Under the pieces are notes generated by a model. It saw only the letters and a program-made list of their open reading frames with translations. It was not told the DNA's origin and searched no databases. A DNA stretch of 64,000 nucleotides from Microbacterium sp. 2FI. Lineage in GTDB: Bacteria > Actinomycetota > Actinomycetes > Actinomycetales > Microbacteriaceae. The translations under genes and the position numbers were made by a program. Shown here piece after piece: positions 17,213 to 26,501 of this stretch (its first letter is position 1; every line of letters starts with the position of its first letter). The stretch is from positions 1 to 64,000 of the forward strand of contig NZ_SCMR01000008.1 in the NCBI RefSeq assembly GCF_005502885.1. Direction: 5' to 3'.

Positions 17213-18897
17213 GACGTGCCTCTCAGCTGGTCGGAAGTGGTCGGGGCAGGCCCCTGGGGAATGTGCACGAGCTGCACGCCGCCCGCGGCGACGGCCACGC
17301 GCAGGGCGGATGCGATCTCGTCGGGCCGCTCGGCGCGCCGCCCGGTGGCGCCGAACGCGTTCGCGAGCGCCACCCAGTCGGGTTGGACGAGATCCACACC
17401 GACGGGACGGATGCCGCGATCCACCTCGTTCTGGCGGATCTCGGCGTACCCGCCGTTGTCGACGCAGACGATCGTGAGGTCGAGGCGCTGCTCGACGGCG
17501 GTGATGATCTCGTTGACGCAGAACATCAGCGCCCCGTCGCCCACGACCGCCACGACGGGCCGGTCGGTCTGTGCGACCCGTGCGCCGATGGCTGCGGGCA
17601 GGCCGTACCCGAGCGTCGCGTACGTCGGGGTGTAGAGCATCGCATGCGGGGTGGACTGGCGGAGGATGTTGGCGAGCCCCAGGTACACGATCTGCGACGA
17701 GTCGCCGGCGACGATCGCGTCGCTCGGCAGAGCGTCGGCGATCAGCTGCGCGAGGGCGACGGTGTCGGGCGCGGTGGCTTCGGTCTCGGCGGCGATCGCC
17801 GCGCGCAGCGGGTCGAGGTCGGGCAGTGGCTGCGGCGTGCGCGGTGCGGCGGGGATCAGCGCGAGCAGGTCGGCGGCGACTGCCGCGCAGTCGCCGACGA
17901 TCCCGACGGTCACCTCGAGGTTCTTGTGCAGCTGCGCGGCCGAGATGTCGACGCGCACCACCGCCCCGCGCGCAGCGAGCGCGGGGGCCCAGAGCTCCGC
18001 TTCGCCGAGCTTCGAGCCCAGCACGACGAGCACATCGGCATCCTCCGCCGCGTCACGCGCGGCGGCGAGCCGCAGGTTCGACCCGAGCGAGAGCGGGTGG
18101 TGCTCGTCGACCGTTCCCTTGCCGTTGAGGGTCGTCAGCACCGGCGCGCCCAGGCGCTCGGCGAGCGCGGTCACCTCGCGCGCAGCGCGGGTCGCGCCGC
18201 CGCCGGCGATGATGACCGGTCGCTGCGCGGTCGCCAGCAGTGCAGCCGCCGCACGCAGCGAGGCGGCATCGCCCCGATCGGGCGCCGGCTCCGGGCGTGC
18301 CACGCGCGCCGCGTGCGGCACACCGGCCGGCGATTCGAGCAGGTCGAGCGGAATCTCGATGTGCACCGGGCGCGGACGGCCGATGCGGAACAGCGCGAAT
18401 GCCGCGTGCACGGCGTCGACCGCTTCGGCCGCCGTCTCGACACGCCGCGACCACTCGGCGATCGCGGCGACCATGGCTGAGGCATCCTTCGTCTCGTGGA
18501 GCGTGCCCACATCGCGGAACTCGTCGCCGCGCGGGACGCCGGGCGAGAGCACGATGAGCGGGCGCGACTCGCAGAACGCCGTGCCGATCGCACTCATCGC
18601 GTTCTGGAGCCCTGGGCCCGACGTGGTGATCACGACGCCCGGGAGCCCCGTCTGCTGCGCCCAGCCGTCGGCGCCGTAGCCGGAGCCCTGCTCGTGACGA
18701 TTGGTCACCGCACGCATGCCGAGGTCAGCGAGCGGTCGGTACAGCTCGAGATTGTGCGTGCCGGGGATGCCGAACACCGCGGTGACCCCGTACGAGCGGA
18801 TCGTCTCGAGCACAGCCCGCCCGGTGGTGTCGGCGTACTGTTCCGCAACGGCGGCGGCGCCCCCCGGAGCCGCCGCCGTTGTGATCTGGTTGCTCAT
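17209..18897 (-). CDS. Thiamine-diphosphate enzyme (acetolactate synthase / 2-ketoarginine decarboxylase-like)
   Basis: 562 residues, full length for the family. The N-terminal Pyr domain has [15 protein letters not shown] and the catalytic Glu69 in [16 protein letters not shown]. The middle domain has [16 protein letters not shown]. The C-terminal PP domain carries the ThDP motif: [17 protein letters not shown] with GDG at 453-455 and the downstream VDNGGY. Members decarboxylate or ligate 2-keto acids. Being co-transcribed with a ureohydrolase suggests a 2-ketoarginine decarboxylase (AruI-like) over acetolactate synthase, as no small regulatory subunit gene is near. AAGGAGA is the SD for ATG 18897. 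Confidence 0.85.
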   Translation of the reverse strand: MSNQITTAAAPGGAAAVAEQYADTTGRAVLETIRSYGVTAVFGIPGTHNLELYRPLADLGMRAVTNRHEQGSGYGADGWAQQTGLPGVVITTSGPGLQNAMSAIGTAFCESRPLIVLSPGVPRGDEFRDVGTLHETKDASAMVAAIAEWSRRVETAAEAVDAVHAAFALFRIGRPRPVHIEIPLDLLESPAGVPHAARVARPEPAPDRGDAASLRAAAALLATAQRPVIIAGGGATRAAREVTALAERLGAPVLTTLNGKGTVDEHHPLSLGSNLRLAAARDAAEDADVLVVLGSKLGEAELWAPALAARGAVVRVDISAAQLHKNLEVTVGIVGDCAAVAADLLALIPAAPRTPQPLPDLDPLRAAIAAETEATAPDTVALAQLIADALPSDAIVAGDSSQIVYLGLANILRQSTPHAMLYTPTYATLGYGLPAAIGARVAQTDRPVVAVVGDGALMFCVNEIITAVEQRLDLTIVCVDNGGYAEIRQNEVDRGIRPVGVDLVQPDWVALANAFGATGRRAERPDEIASALRVAVAAGGVQLVHIPQGPAPTTSDQLRGTS

Positions 18898-18923
18898 GGT
18901 GTCTCCTTGGTTGCGATGCGCAG

Positions 18924-20594
18924 TCACGACGCGCGGTAGCGGCGCTCGCCGCCCACCCACGTCTCGAGCACGGCGATCTGCGAGATCGTCTCGGCCGGGG
19001 TCGTGAGCGGGTCGTCCGTCAGCACGGCGAAGTCGGCGTACTTGCCGACCTCGAGCGATCCCAGGTCGTCTTCCCGGCCGATCGAGACGGCGCCTTCGAT
19101 CGTGTGCGCGCGCAGCGCCGCCTGCGCCGACACGCGCAGGTCGTCGGGGCCGAGCTTGTGACCGCGCCGCGTCACCCGCGTGACCGCGGTCTGGATCGCC
19201 TCGAGCGGGATCGGCTCGGCGACGGGTGCGTCGGACGAGATCGTGAACGGCACACCTGCCGCCTCGAACTCGCCGAGCGGGTTGAAGCGCTCGCCCGGCG
19301 TGCCGATCGCCTGCTCGACGCCCTCGCCCCAGTTGAAGTAGTGCTGGGGCTGGTTCACCGGCCGGATGCCGGACGCCGCCATGCGGCGGATCTGATCGGC
19401 CGTCGGCAGTCCGCAGTGCTCGATGCGGTGCCGTGCGTCGTCGTCGGGGCGCTCCGTCAGCGCCGCCTCGATCGCCGAGACGACCATCTCGATCGCGGTC
19501 GGAGACTGGGCGTGGGTCGCCGTCTGCAGCCCTGCGGCGTGCGCCTTGCGGATGAGCTCGGCGTACTCGGCGGGCTCGTGGTACAGCTGGCCGGTGCGGC
19601 ACGGGTCTCCGACGTAGCCGTCGGGGAAGTACGCCGTCCACCCGCCGAGGGTGCCGTCGGCGTAGAGCTTGATGCCGGCGAAGCTGAGGTGGGCGTTGCC
19701 GAACTGGCCGACGAGCCCCATCTCGAGTGCATCGTCGAGCAGGTGCGACAGCAGGTACATCGAGACCCGCAGGTCGAGCCGGCCCGCCTCGGCGAGGCGC
19801 AGGTACATGTCGAACTCACGACGCGACACCTGGGCATCGCCGATCGCGGTCACTCCCCCGGCGAGGAAGCGCTGCGTCGCCGCGTCGAGCTGGCGAAGGT
19901 GCTCCTCCGGTTCGTCGGCGAGGTGGAAGTTCGGGCCGTGGTGGCCGATCTTGACACCGCGCACGCCGGTGAGCATGTTGCACGCGGCATCCGAGATCTC
20001 GCCGGTGAGGTCGCCATCGGCATCCCGGAAGTATTCGCCGCCCTCGGGGTCGGGCGTCTCTCGGTCGACGCCGTGGAGCTCGAACGTGTACGAGTTCACC
20101 ACACCGCCGTGGCCCGACGCGTTCATGAGGTACACCTCACGATCGCGGGCGACCTCGTCGAGTTCGAATCGGGTCGGATGCCGCTGCTCGGCGAGGTTCC
20201 GATGCTCGTACCCGTAGCCCCGCACCGGGCGCCCGGCGGGAAGGTCCGCCGCGGCATCCGTCAGCAGCGCGACGATCTCGGGGATGCTGCGCGCCTTGTC
20301 GGGCCCGCAGTCGACCCACGTCATCAGCTGCCCGTACATGAGCGGGTGGGCGTGGGCGTCGACGAAGCCGGGCACGATCACCGCTTCGCCGAGGTCGACG
20401 AACTCGGGGTCGAGCCGGGCGCTCGCCGCGGCATCCCGGCAGTCCTCGAGCGTGCCGATCGCGAGCAGCCGCCCGTCGTCGGTGAGCATCGCGGTGGCCG
20501 TGGCGTCGCCGGCGTCGACGGTGCGGATCGCGCGCGCGGTGACGATGCGCGGCGTCTGCTGCCGAGGGCGGTCGAATGCAGCGAGCTTCCTCAT
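18924..20594 (-). CDS. Amidohydrolase, YtcJ-like (amidohydrolase 3 family)
   Basis: 556 residues. The metal-binding HxH is at VPGFVDAHAHPLMYG (His81, His83). Further family signs are the GYGYEH element, GGVTAIGDAQVSRREFD, GIKLYADGTLGGWTAYF, THAQSPTAIEMV, RHRIEHCGLPT and FTISSDAPVAEPIP. The last region, IGREDDLGSLEVGKYADFAVLTDDP, is the usual return strand of composite amidohydrolases. These enzymes hydrolyse amides or related C-N bonds; the substrate is unknown. The ATG overlaps the MFS stop by 4 bases. It may release the guanidino or amino acid from a conjugated precursor imported by the upstream transporter. Confidence 0.88.
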   Translation of the reverse strand: MRKLAAFDRPRQQTPRIVTARAIRTVDAGDATATAMLTDDGRLLAIGTLEDCRDAAASARLDPEFVDLGEAVIVPGFVDAHAHPLMYGQLMTWVDCGPDKARSIPEIVALLTDAAADLPAGRPVRGYGYEHRNLAEQRHPTRFELDEVARDREVYLMNASGHGGVVNSYTFELHGVDRETPDPEGGEYFRDADGDLTGEISDAACNMLTGVRGVKIGHHGPNFHLADEPEEHLRQLDAATQRFLAGGVTAIGDAQVSRREFDMYLRLAEAGRLDLRVSMYLLSHLLDDALEMGLVGQFGNAHLSFAGIKLYADGTLGGWTAYFPDGYVGDPCRTGQLYHEPAEYAELIRKAHAAGLQTATHAQSPTAIEMVVSAIEAALTERPDDDARHRIEHCGLPTADQIRRMAASGIRPVNQPQHYFNWGEGVEQAIGTPGERFNPLGEFEAAGVPFTISSDAPVAEPIPLEAIQTAVTRVTRRGHKLGPDDLRVSAQAALRAHTIEGAVSIGREDDLGSLEVGKYADFAVLTDDPLTTPAETISQIAVLETWVGGERRYRAS

Positions 20595-21913
20595 GACACG
20601 CGCATCGTCGTGGTGTCGGTGCGCGCCGTGAACGACTCCGTCACAGGCGCCTCGTCGGAGTGCTGCGGCGCGAACTTCGTGCAGACGGCCGCGAGGATCG
20701 CCATGCCGGTGAACATCGCCAGCACCGACCAGACACTGCCCGTCCACGCGATGAGCTGGGTCGCGAACCAGGGCGAGAAGCCCGCCCAGATCGCCGCACC
20801 CACACCGTACGACAGTGCGATGGAGGTGTAGCGGGCCTGCGGCCGGAACATCTGCGACAGCAGCGCCGCGATCGGCGCGTAGGTCGCGCTCATCGCGATG
20901 CGGACAAGGGCTGCGAACAGGAAGATGAGCGGTTCGACCTTGCCGGGCAGCAGCAGCATGAACGGCACGAAGGTGAGCACCGAGGTCAGAAGACCGATGT
21001 ACATGACGTTCTTGCGGCCCCACTTGTCGCCGAGCCACGCGACGGGAAGGGTCACGAGGAACTCGATGAAGGAGGCGATCGTCATGGCGTCGAGGATCAG
21101 CTGCGCACTCATGCCGATGGGCTCACCGGTGGCGTACGCGGTGGCGAACGACGTCGCGAGGTAGTACCCGCCGGTCGAGATCGGCAGCACGCCGATGCCG
21201 AGGAGGATGGGGAACCAGTTCACGCGAAGGGCGAACGCGAGGGGCATGGACTGCTTGCGGCCCTCGATCTTCGAGGCGAAGACCGGCGACTCCTCGACGC
21301 GGTAGCGTACCCAGAGTCCGACGCCGATCAGCACGATCGACCCGATGAAGGGGATGCGCCAGCCGCCGTTCATGATGAAGTCGTCACCGGCGCGCGACAT
21401 GATCGCGAAGACGCCCGAGGCCAGCAGGGCACCCGCCGGGTTGCCGAGCTGCGTGAACCCGCCGTAGAAGGTCTTCTTGCCGACCGGGGCGTGCTCGACG
21501 CTCATGAGCACCGCACCGCCCCATTCGCCGCCGACCGCGAGGCCCTGGAGCGCCCGCAGCAGGATCAGGAGGACCGGCGCGAGGAGGCCGATCTGGTCGT
21601 AGGTCGGGAGGCACCCGACGAGGACCGTCGCCACACCCATCAGCAGCAGCGTGATCACCAGCGAGACGCGCCGGCCGAGCTTGTCGCCGATGTGGCCGAA
21701 GATGATGCCGCCGAGGGGGCGGACGAGGAACGCGACCGCGAACGTGGCGAACGCCGCCGCGGTTTCGACGAGCGGGTCCTCGTTCGGGAAGAAGAGGGGT
21801 CCGAACACGAGCGCCGCGGCGGTCGCGTAGATGTAGAAGTCGTACCACTCGATGGTGGTGCCCACGAATGCGGCGAAGCCTGCGCGCCGTGCCTTGGTGG
21901 TGGTGGAGGTCAT
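20591..21913 (-). CDS. MFS transporter, metabolite:H+ symporter (MHS) type
   Basis: 440 residues, 12 predicted helices. The start TSTTTKARRAGFAAFVGTTIEWYDFYIYATAAALVFGPLFFP is the hallmark of the MHS subfamily (shikimate, proline/betaine and dicarboxylate porters). FGHIGDKLGRRVSL is the loop 2-3 motif and RALQGLAVGGEWGGAVLMSVEHAP the conserved helix 4-5 region. A second GDKWGRKNVMYIG lies between helices 8 and 9. It is the first gene of the four-gene catabolic operon and probably imports its substrate, an organic acid or amino-acid-like compound. GAAGGAG precedes the ATG. Confidence 0.92.
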   Translation of the reverse strand: MTSTTTKARRAGFAAFVGTTIEWYDFYIYATAAALVFGPLFFPNEDPLVETAAAFATFAVAFLVRPLGGIIFGHIGDKLGRRVSLVITLLLMGVATVLVGCLPTYDQIGLLAPVLLILLRALQGLAVGGEWGGAVLMSVEHAPVGKKTFYGGFTQLGNPAGALLASGVFAIMSRAGDDFIMNGGWRIPFIGSIVLIGVGLWVRYRVEESPVFASKIEGRKQSMPLAFALRVNWFPILLGIGVLPISTGGYYLATSFATAYATGEPIGMSAQLILDAMTIASFIEFLVTLPVAWLGDKWGRKNVMYIGLLTSVLTFVPFMLLLPGKVEPLIFLFAALVRIAMSATYAPIAALLSQMFRPQARYTSIALSYGVGAAIWAGFSPWFATQLIAWTGSVWSVLAMFTGMAILAAVCTKFAPQHSDEAPVTESFTARTDTTTMRVS

Positions 21914-21948
21914 TGCCGCTCCTTCGCGGATGAGGTCGGATTGTGAGG

Positions 21949-21977
21949 ATGCTAGGACGCTCCCGCGAGCAGGGCAA
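21949..21977 (-). promoter_or_regulatory. Putative promoter of the MFS/amidohydrolase/TPP/ureohydrolase operon
   Basis: On the minus strand TTGCCC (21977-21972) and TAGCAT (21954-21949) are exactly 17 bases apart and lie 36 bases upstream of the MFS start codon. The gap is shared with the divergent Lrp-type regulator gene, the likely controller. Confidence 0.4.
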
Positions 21978-22086
21978 GCGCAGAACTCCAGTCGTTGCGC
22001 ATCTTCGCTGGGTTTCTGATCGCTTTGCCTTTTGAATTGTTCGCGTTGACGACTCCTTTTCGCTTTAGACTGGTGTTTCGCGGGGA

Positions 22087-23019
22087 GTGCTCGTCGATCC
22101 CCGGAACTTCGACCGATTGGCCGTGACCATGGATTTCGACGCCGAACTGATCCGCGAGCTGCAGGTGAACGGACGAGCGAGCATCCAGCATCTCGCCGTG
22201 AGCATCGGCCAGTCCCGGGCCGCCGTGTCGGCGCGCCTGCACGCGATGATCGCGGACGGCACGGTGCGCGTGATCGCCGCCGTCGACCCGGTGTTCCTCG
22301 GGCAGCATGTGCTCGCGCATGTCTCGATCCGCACGCTCGGCGCGTCCGAGCTCGTCGCGCAGCAGCTACGCGGCCTCAGCGAGACCGTACTCGTCTCCGC
22401 CGTCGGCGGCGCGCACGATCTCGTCACCGAGGTGCGGCTCGGATCGATGCCGGCGCTGCACGACCTGCTCGCACACATCCGCGCGCTGCCGCGGGTGACC
22501 GAGATCAGCACCCTCATCTACACGGATGTCGTGAAGGGCTTCTTCGTCTCGGAGTACCACGGCGACATCACCATCGACGCCATCGACACCACGCTCATCG
22601 AGCTGCTGCAGCGCGACGGCCGGGCGAGCTTCCGCGCGCTCGGCGAAGCGGTCAGGCTCTCCCCCTCCGCCGTCACGACGCGCGTGCAGCGACTGATCGA
22701 CGCGGGCGTCATCAAGATCAGCGCCGTCGAGGCGCGCGGCCTCGCCCACCGGCAGCTGTCGATGGGCGTGGGGCTGAATCTCACCGGCGACGACGACGCC
22801 GTGGTCGATGCCCTTCGGACGTGGCGGGGCGTGGACTTCGCGGCCCGCACGCTCGGCCGCTTCGACGCCGTCACGACGCTGGTCGAGCCGTCTGCCGGTG
22901 CGCTGTACTCGAGCCTCGAGCGCATCCGGTCGCTCCCCGGTGTCGCCCGCACCGAGTCGTGGTTCCACCTGGCGGTGCTGAAGGAGGACTACGCGCGCAC
23001 CCTGCGACCGGCGGGGTGA
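22087..23019 (+). CDS. Lrp/AsnC family regulator with two tandem modules
   Basis: 310 residues. Two complete AsnC-type units are fused. The first helix-turn-helix is FDAELIRELQVNGRASIQHLAVSIGQSRAAVSARLHAMIADG and the second DAIDTTLIELLQRDGRASFRALGEAVRLSPSAVTTRVQRLIDAG (about residues 160-205). Each is followed by a RAM-like ligand domain. Double-unit Lrp proteins are common in Actinobacteria. The start is uncertain: GTG 22087 (used), GTG 22123 or ATG 22129. It is divergent from the MFS-led catabolic operon, so it most likely senses that operon's amino-acid-like substrate. Confidence 0.88.
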   Translation: MLVDPRNFDRLAVTMDFDAELIRELQVNGRASIQHLAVSIGQSRAAVSARLHAMIADGTVRVIAAVDPVFLGQHVLAHVSIRTLGASELVAQQLRGLSETVLVSAVGGAHDLVTEVRLGSMPALHDLLAHIRALPRVTEISTLIYTDVVKGFFVSEYHGDITIDAIDTTLIELLQRDGRASFRALGEAVRLSPSAVTTRVQRLIDAGVIKISAVEARGLAHRQLSMGVGLNLTGDDDAVVDALRTWRGVDFAARTLGRFDAVTTLVEPSAGALYSSLERIRSLPGVARTESWFHLAVLKEDYARTLRPAG

Positions 23020-23035
23020 GCGCGCGCAGCCTCGG

Positions 23036-24025
23036 TCAAGCCGTCGCGTCGATGCCGATCTGTGCGGGATCCACCCCGGCGCCGACGACGATGATCTTGC
23101 CGCGCGCATGGCCGCCCTCGCTGAGCGCGACCGCATCGGGGAGGTCGTCGAATCGATAGGCGGCGCCGATCTCGACACGCAGGTCGCCGCTCGCCGCGCG
23201 GTCGAAGACGTCGCGGACGGCATCCGTGATCGTCAATGCCGTGGGGTCGCCGGCCGCGACGATCGCGCCCGCGGCACCCGCGGCGAAGTCGATGATCGTC
23301 ACGATGCGGGGTGCATCGACGATGCCGACGACGCGCGCGATGAATCCGTTCCCGGCAGTGTCGAACGCGGCATCGATGCCCTCGGGCGCAAGACGGCGCA
23401 GGTCATCGACCATGTCGGGACCGTAGGCGATCGGCGTCGCTCCCAGCGAACGGAGGTAGTCATGGTTCTCGGGGCGAGCGGTGCCGATCACCGTGTGGCC
23501 GTCGCGGACGAGCAGCTGCGTGAGCAAGCTCCCGACGGAGCCGGCGGCACCGTTGACGACGACGGTCGATGCGGGCGCGGGCTCGAGCATCCCCAGGATG
23601 CGGGTCGCGGTCTCGGCGGCAGTCGGCAGCGCGGCAGCCTGCGCCGTGGACAGCCCACCGGGGATGCGCGTGAGCCGTGTGGCCCGGCTCACCGCCGTCT
23701 CGGCGAACGCGCCGCTGTCGAAGAAGCCCGCGACCCGGTCGCCGGCCGAGAATCCGGTGACGCCCGCGCCGACCGCCAGGACGGTGCCGGCCGCGTCCGA
23801 GCCGATCACGACGGGGAGCGGCAGCGGGAGCATCTGTGCGAGCAGTCCGCTGCGGATCTTCGCGTCGAGAGGGTTGATCGCGATGGCCTCGAGGCGGACC
23901 GACACCTCGCCCGGTCCGGGGGCGTGCGCCGGCGCCGAACCGGGGGTCAGTCCGTCGGGGCCGTAGTGGGTGAGCAGGTAGGCGCGGGTGGTGGTTTGCG
24001 TGGTCGTGGGGTCGGTCAGGGTCAT
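23036..24025 (-). CDS. NADP-dependent quinone/enone oxidoreductase (MDR family)
   Basis: 329 residues. The GroES-like domain contains VVIGSDAAGTVLAVGAGV (no zinc ligands) and the Rossmann domain has VVVNGAAGSVGSLLTQLLVRDGHTVIGTA with the AxxGxxG loop. DDLPDAVALSEGGHARGKIIVVG is the typical C terminus, where KIIV interacts with NADP. It is transcribed divergently from a MarR regulator across a 98-base gap holding a paired operator. This is the usual layout of electrophile- or quinone-responsive MarR systems. Substrate unknown; probably a quinone or alpha,beta-unsaturated carbonyl. Confidence 0.9.
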   Translation of the reverse strand: MTLTDPTTTQTTTRAYLLTHYGPDGLTPGSAPAHAPGPGEVSVRLEAIAINPLDAKIRSGLLAQMLPLPLPVVIGSDAAGTVLAVGAGVTGFSAGDRVAGFFDSGAFAETAVSRATRLTRIPGGLSTAQAAALPTAAETATRILGMLEPAPASTVVVNGAAGSVGSLLTQLLVRDGHTVIGTARPENHDYLRSLGATPIAYGPDMVDDLRRLAPEGIDAAFDTAGNGFIARVVGIVDAPRIVTIIDFAAGAAGAIVAAGDPTALTITDAVRDVFDRAASGDLRVEIGAAYRFDDLPDAVALSEGGHARGKIIVVGAGVDPAQIGIDATA

Positions 24026-24035
24026 GAGAGTCTCC

Positions 24036-24097
24036 TTCGAATTCGAAATGGTTCATTGGTCAGTAACGAGGGGTGTTCATGAACTATTCCGAATTCG
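24036..24097. promoter_or_regulatory. Paired inverted operator between MarR and oxidoreductase genes
   Basis: CGAATTCGAAATGGTTCAT (24038-24056) recurs in inverted orientation at 24079-24097 with 17 of 19 matches. Each copy contains its own small palindrome (TTCGAATTCGAA at 24036-24047, CGAATTCG at 24090-24097), and GTTCATGAAC at 24075-24084 is a third. Two copies facing outward, one near each start codon, fit binding of a dimeric MarR protein to both promoters. Confidence 0.6.
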
Positions 24098-24123
24098 CAG
24101 CACATCTCCCGTAGGATCTCGGC

Positions 24124-24612
24124 ATGCCCGATGCGCCGCTCCCCTCGCCTCCGCCTGCGGATCTCGGCGTGTACTTCGCGCTCCTCGAAGCCGCGGCGCT
24201 GGTGCAGCACGGCGTACACGGCCAGCTCCGCGACAGCGGCGGGCTGAGCTTCGTGCAGTTCCAGATCCTCGCGGCACTCGGAGAAGACCCCTCGACGCCC
24301 CGCAGCATGACCGAGCTCGCCGACCGCCTCGTGCACAGCAGGAGCGGGCTGACCTACCAGGTCGGACAGCTCGAGAAGGCGGGGCTCGTCGTGCGAACGC
24401 CGTCGACCGCAGATGAACGCAGTGTCGAGGTGACGCTGTCGCCCGCGGGCGCGGCGCTGCTCGAGCGCGTCATCCCGGGCCACATCGAGGTGGTGCGCGA
24501 TGTGCTGGTCGACGCGCTCGACGACGCCGATCGCGCAGAACTCACGCGCCTGCTCACGATCGTCGCCCGGCATGGGAGGGCCCGACCCCCTCGGTCCGCG
24601 CGCAGGCCGTGA
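24124..24612 (+). CDS. MarR family transcriptional regulator
   Basis: 162 residues. The winged helix is recognisable: LSFVQFQILAALGEDPSTPRSMTELADRLVHSRSGLTYQVGQLEKAGLVVRTPSTADERSVEVTLSPAG. The DERS (D-x-R) wing tip is conserved and flanked by the dimerisation helices. No Cys lies in a sensing position that I can identify, so ligand binding rather than thiol oxidation is more likely. It is divergent from an NADP-dependent oxidoreductase and probably represses that gene and itself through the paired operator between them. Confidence 0.92.
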   Translation: MPDAPLPSPPPADLGVYFALLEAAALVQHGVHGQLRDSGGLSFVQFQILAALGEDPSTPRSMTELADRLVHSRSGLTYQVGQLEKAGLVVRTPSTADERSVEVTLSPAGAALLERVIPGHIEVVRDVLVDALDDADRAELTRLLTIVARHGRARPPRSARRP

Positions 24613-24631
24613 GGGTCGGTCGCGAGGCGCG

Positions 24632-25501
24632 TCAGGGCTGCGGCACCGGCCGCGGCGGCAGGGCGGGGAACGGCTGGGTGACCCTTGCCTCTGCGAGCTC
24701 GCTGATAAGCGCCGTGCTGACGTAGCGGTACTCGAGGCAGCCGTCACCGCCGAACTCCACGCCCGAGATGCGCGAGTGGCCGCCGGTGACGTGCGTGAAG
24801 TCGATCCAGGCGTCGTGGAGGAGGATGTCGGTCGACAGCAGCACCGCGATCTCGGGGATGTCTCCCTTCGCGACTCTGACCGACCCCTCGATCACCGCCG
24901 TCCCGCTCGCCGCGAGCCGTGCCGCCCCGCTCAGTGCCGAGCCCGAGTCACGCACGCCGGCCTCGCGTGTGCGCTCCCACTCGGGGGCGAAGAACGGCGG
25001 CATCTTCGTGCTGTCGGGCGCAACCGCCGCGTTCACCGTGTGCGAGACGACGGCACTGGCGCCGGCGAAGTCGGCGCCGAACGCACCGTGTACCTGAAAG
25101 CGGTACAGCAGCCAGGCATCCATCGGGGCGGCGGGGAGCTTCTTCTGGCTGCGCCAGCGCGAGTACGCGAGCAACGGGTGCGCGGCCGCTGTCGCATCGA
25201 ATTCGCCGCTGTACGAGAATCCCCCGCGAGGGAGCGGGTTCGCGCCCAGCCAGCCGGGCTTCGGCGGATCCACGGCGGTGCCCTCGATGAACGGCGGCAG
25301 GCACGTGGTGCGCCACGTGCGCAGCCACACACCCAGGCCGGTCGTGATGTCGGCGAACGCCGATCCCGGGGTGACCAGCTGCGTGGATCGCGGATCCGGA
25401 CGTTGCTGCACAGGCCGGAGCCCTTCGAGCCGACTGCGGAGCCCCTGGAGTGGCGACTCGACGTCGAAGGCGATCTCGGCATCCGTGTCGATAGTGGTCA
25501 T
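24632..25501 (-). CDS. Conserved-looking protein of unknown function
   Basis: 289 residues starting MTTIDTDAEIAFDVESPLQG. There is no signal peptide or membrane segment. I do not recognise the family. Visible features are an acidic N terminus, several aromatic and Gly-rich turns (GWLGANPLPRGGFSYSGEFDATAAAHPLLAYSRW), and a C-terminal part with alternating hydrophobic residues (HVTGGHSRISGVEFGGDGCLEYRYVSTALISELAEARV) that looks beta-rich. The compositional bias and stop placement fit a real gene. It is convergent with the MarR gene (19-base gap). An enzyme or a structural beta protein are both possible. Confidence 0.6.
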   Translation of the reverse strand: MTTIDTDAEIAFDVESPLQGLRSRLEGLRPVQQRPDPRSTQLVTPGSAFADITTGLGVWLRTWRTTCLPPFIEGTAVDPPKPGWLGANPLPRGGFSYSGEFDATAAAHPLLAYSRWRSQKKLPAAPMDAWLLYRFQVHGAFGADFAGASAVVSHTVNAAVAPDSTKMPPFFAPEWERTREAGVRDSGSALSGAARLAASGTAVIEGSVRVAKGDIPEIAVLLSTDILLHDAWIDFTHVTGGHSRISGVEFGGDGCLEYRYVSTALISELAEARVTQPFPALPPRPVPQP

Positions 25502-25717
25502 GTTGTTCGCTCCCTGCGGATTGCGGCGGCCAGCAGCTTCTTCGTCAGCCCGTCCGACTCACCGTGGATCGCACTCAGCATTCGTCAGGGCGGTACTCAC
25601 CGGGTATCTGCTCTCGCCGCCTGGGCCCGAGCGCGATCCCGCCTAGGACCTTCGCCTCTGCCAGCCCCGCGGGCCGGGGTCGCGTCGCTGTTCGCCCAGC
25701 CGATCATCCGCGACTAC

Positions 25718-26464
25718 ATGGTCGAGTTCGGATCGGTATCGCTGTTCATCGGCCCCGTCGTCCAGGTCCTGCGCGGGATCATCATCGCCGTCGTCCTGCT
25801 GCCCTTCCGGGGCGTCCTCGCGGGGCGACTGGGCTGGCTGTGGCTCTGGCTGCTTCTGGTCGGCATCGGAATCCTGGCAACGTCGGCTGCAGCACCGTCC
25901 TCGATCGAAGGCATCGTCTACACGCAGCTGCCTCTCTGGTATCACGCGATCGGGATGCCGGAGGTACTCGTGCAGACACTCACCTTCAGCGTGCTCGTCG
26001 CGTTCTACGAACGGCACCCGCAAGGTCTGCTCGCGGTTCTTCCGCCGGTCTTCGAACGTCTCGTGCGGGCGCTGGTCTCCGCATCGCTGGCGTTCGTGGG
26101 CTACGCCGTGATATCGGTGGCCTTCGCCATCCTGGCCGGCGCCACGATCGACGCAGAACAGTCCTTGAGCATGAAGACCCAAGGACTGTTCGTGGGACCG
26201 TTCGTCATCAACTTCATACTCGCCTTCATCGCGGCCGGCGGCCTCTCTCCCGCGCGACGGAACGTGGTGGGGGTGGCGTCGTATGTCCTCAGCGCAGCAG
26301 CGATCCTGGCGTACCAGGCGATCGTCCTCGGCGGTGCCGACATCGTCTATGCGTCGGTCGCGCCGCTTGTCCCAGCGGTCGTGGTCTGGCTGCTCATTCC
26401 CCGACGCGTCGACACTGAGGCGGAGCACTCGGAGTTGTCGGCAGCCGGGAACGAGGCCCCGTAG
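25718..26464 (+). CDS. Multipass membrane protein, possibly N-terminally truncated
   Basis: 248 residues from ATG 25718 (MVEFGSVSLFIGPVVQVLRG). Six or seven hydrophobic helices are visible and the C terminus is hydrophilic. Conserved-looking blocks are LPFRGVLAGRLGWLWLWLLLVGIGIL and APSSIEGIVYTQLPLWYHAIGMPEVLVQTL. The family is not recognised. The coding pattern seems to begin upstream (SLFAQPIIRDYM), but no ATG, GTG or TTG is available there in frame near an SD. The first membrane helix may therefore have been lost. The 216 bases before it hold no other gene. Confidence 0.6.
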   Translation: MVEFGSVSLFIGPVVQVLRGIIIAVVLLPFRGVLAGRLGWLWLWLLLVGIGILATSAAAPSSIEGIVYTQLPLWYHAIGMPEVLVQTLTFSVLVAFYERHPQGLLAVLPPVFERLVRALVSASLAFVGYAVISVAFAILAGATIDAEQSLSMKTQGLFVGPFVINFILAFIAAGGLSPARRNVVGVASYVLSAAAILAYQAIVLGGADIVYASVAPLVPAVVVWLLIPRRVDTEAEHSELSAAGNEAP

Positions 26465-26501
26465 CGGCGTCTGCGCGGGATCAGCCCCTGATGAAAAGTG
26501 A

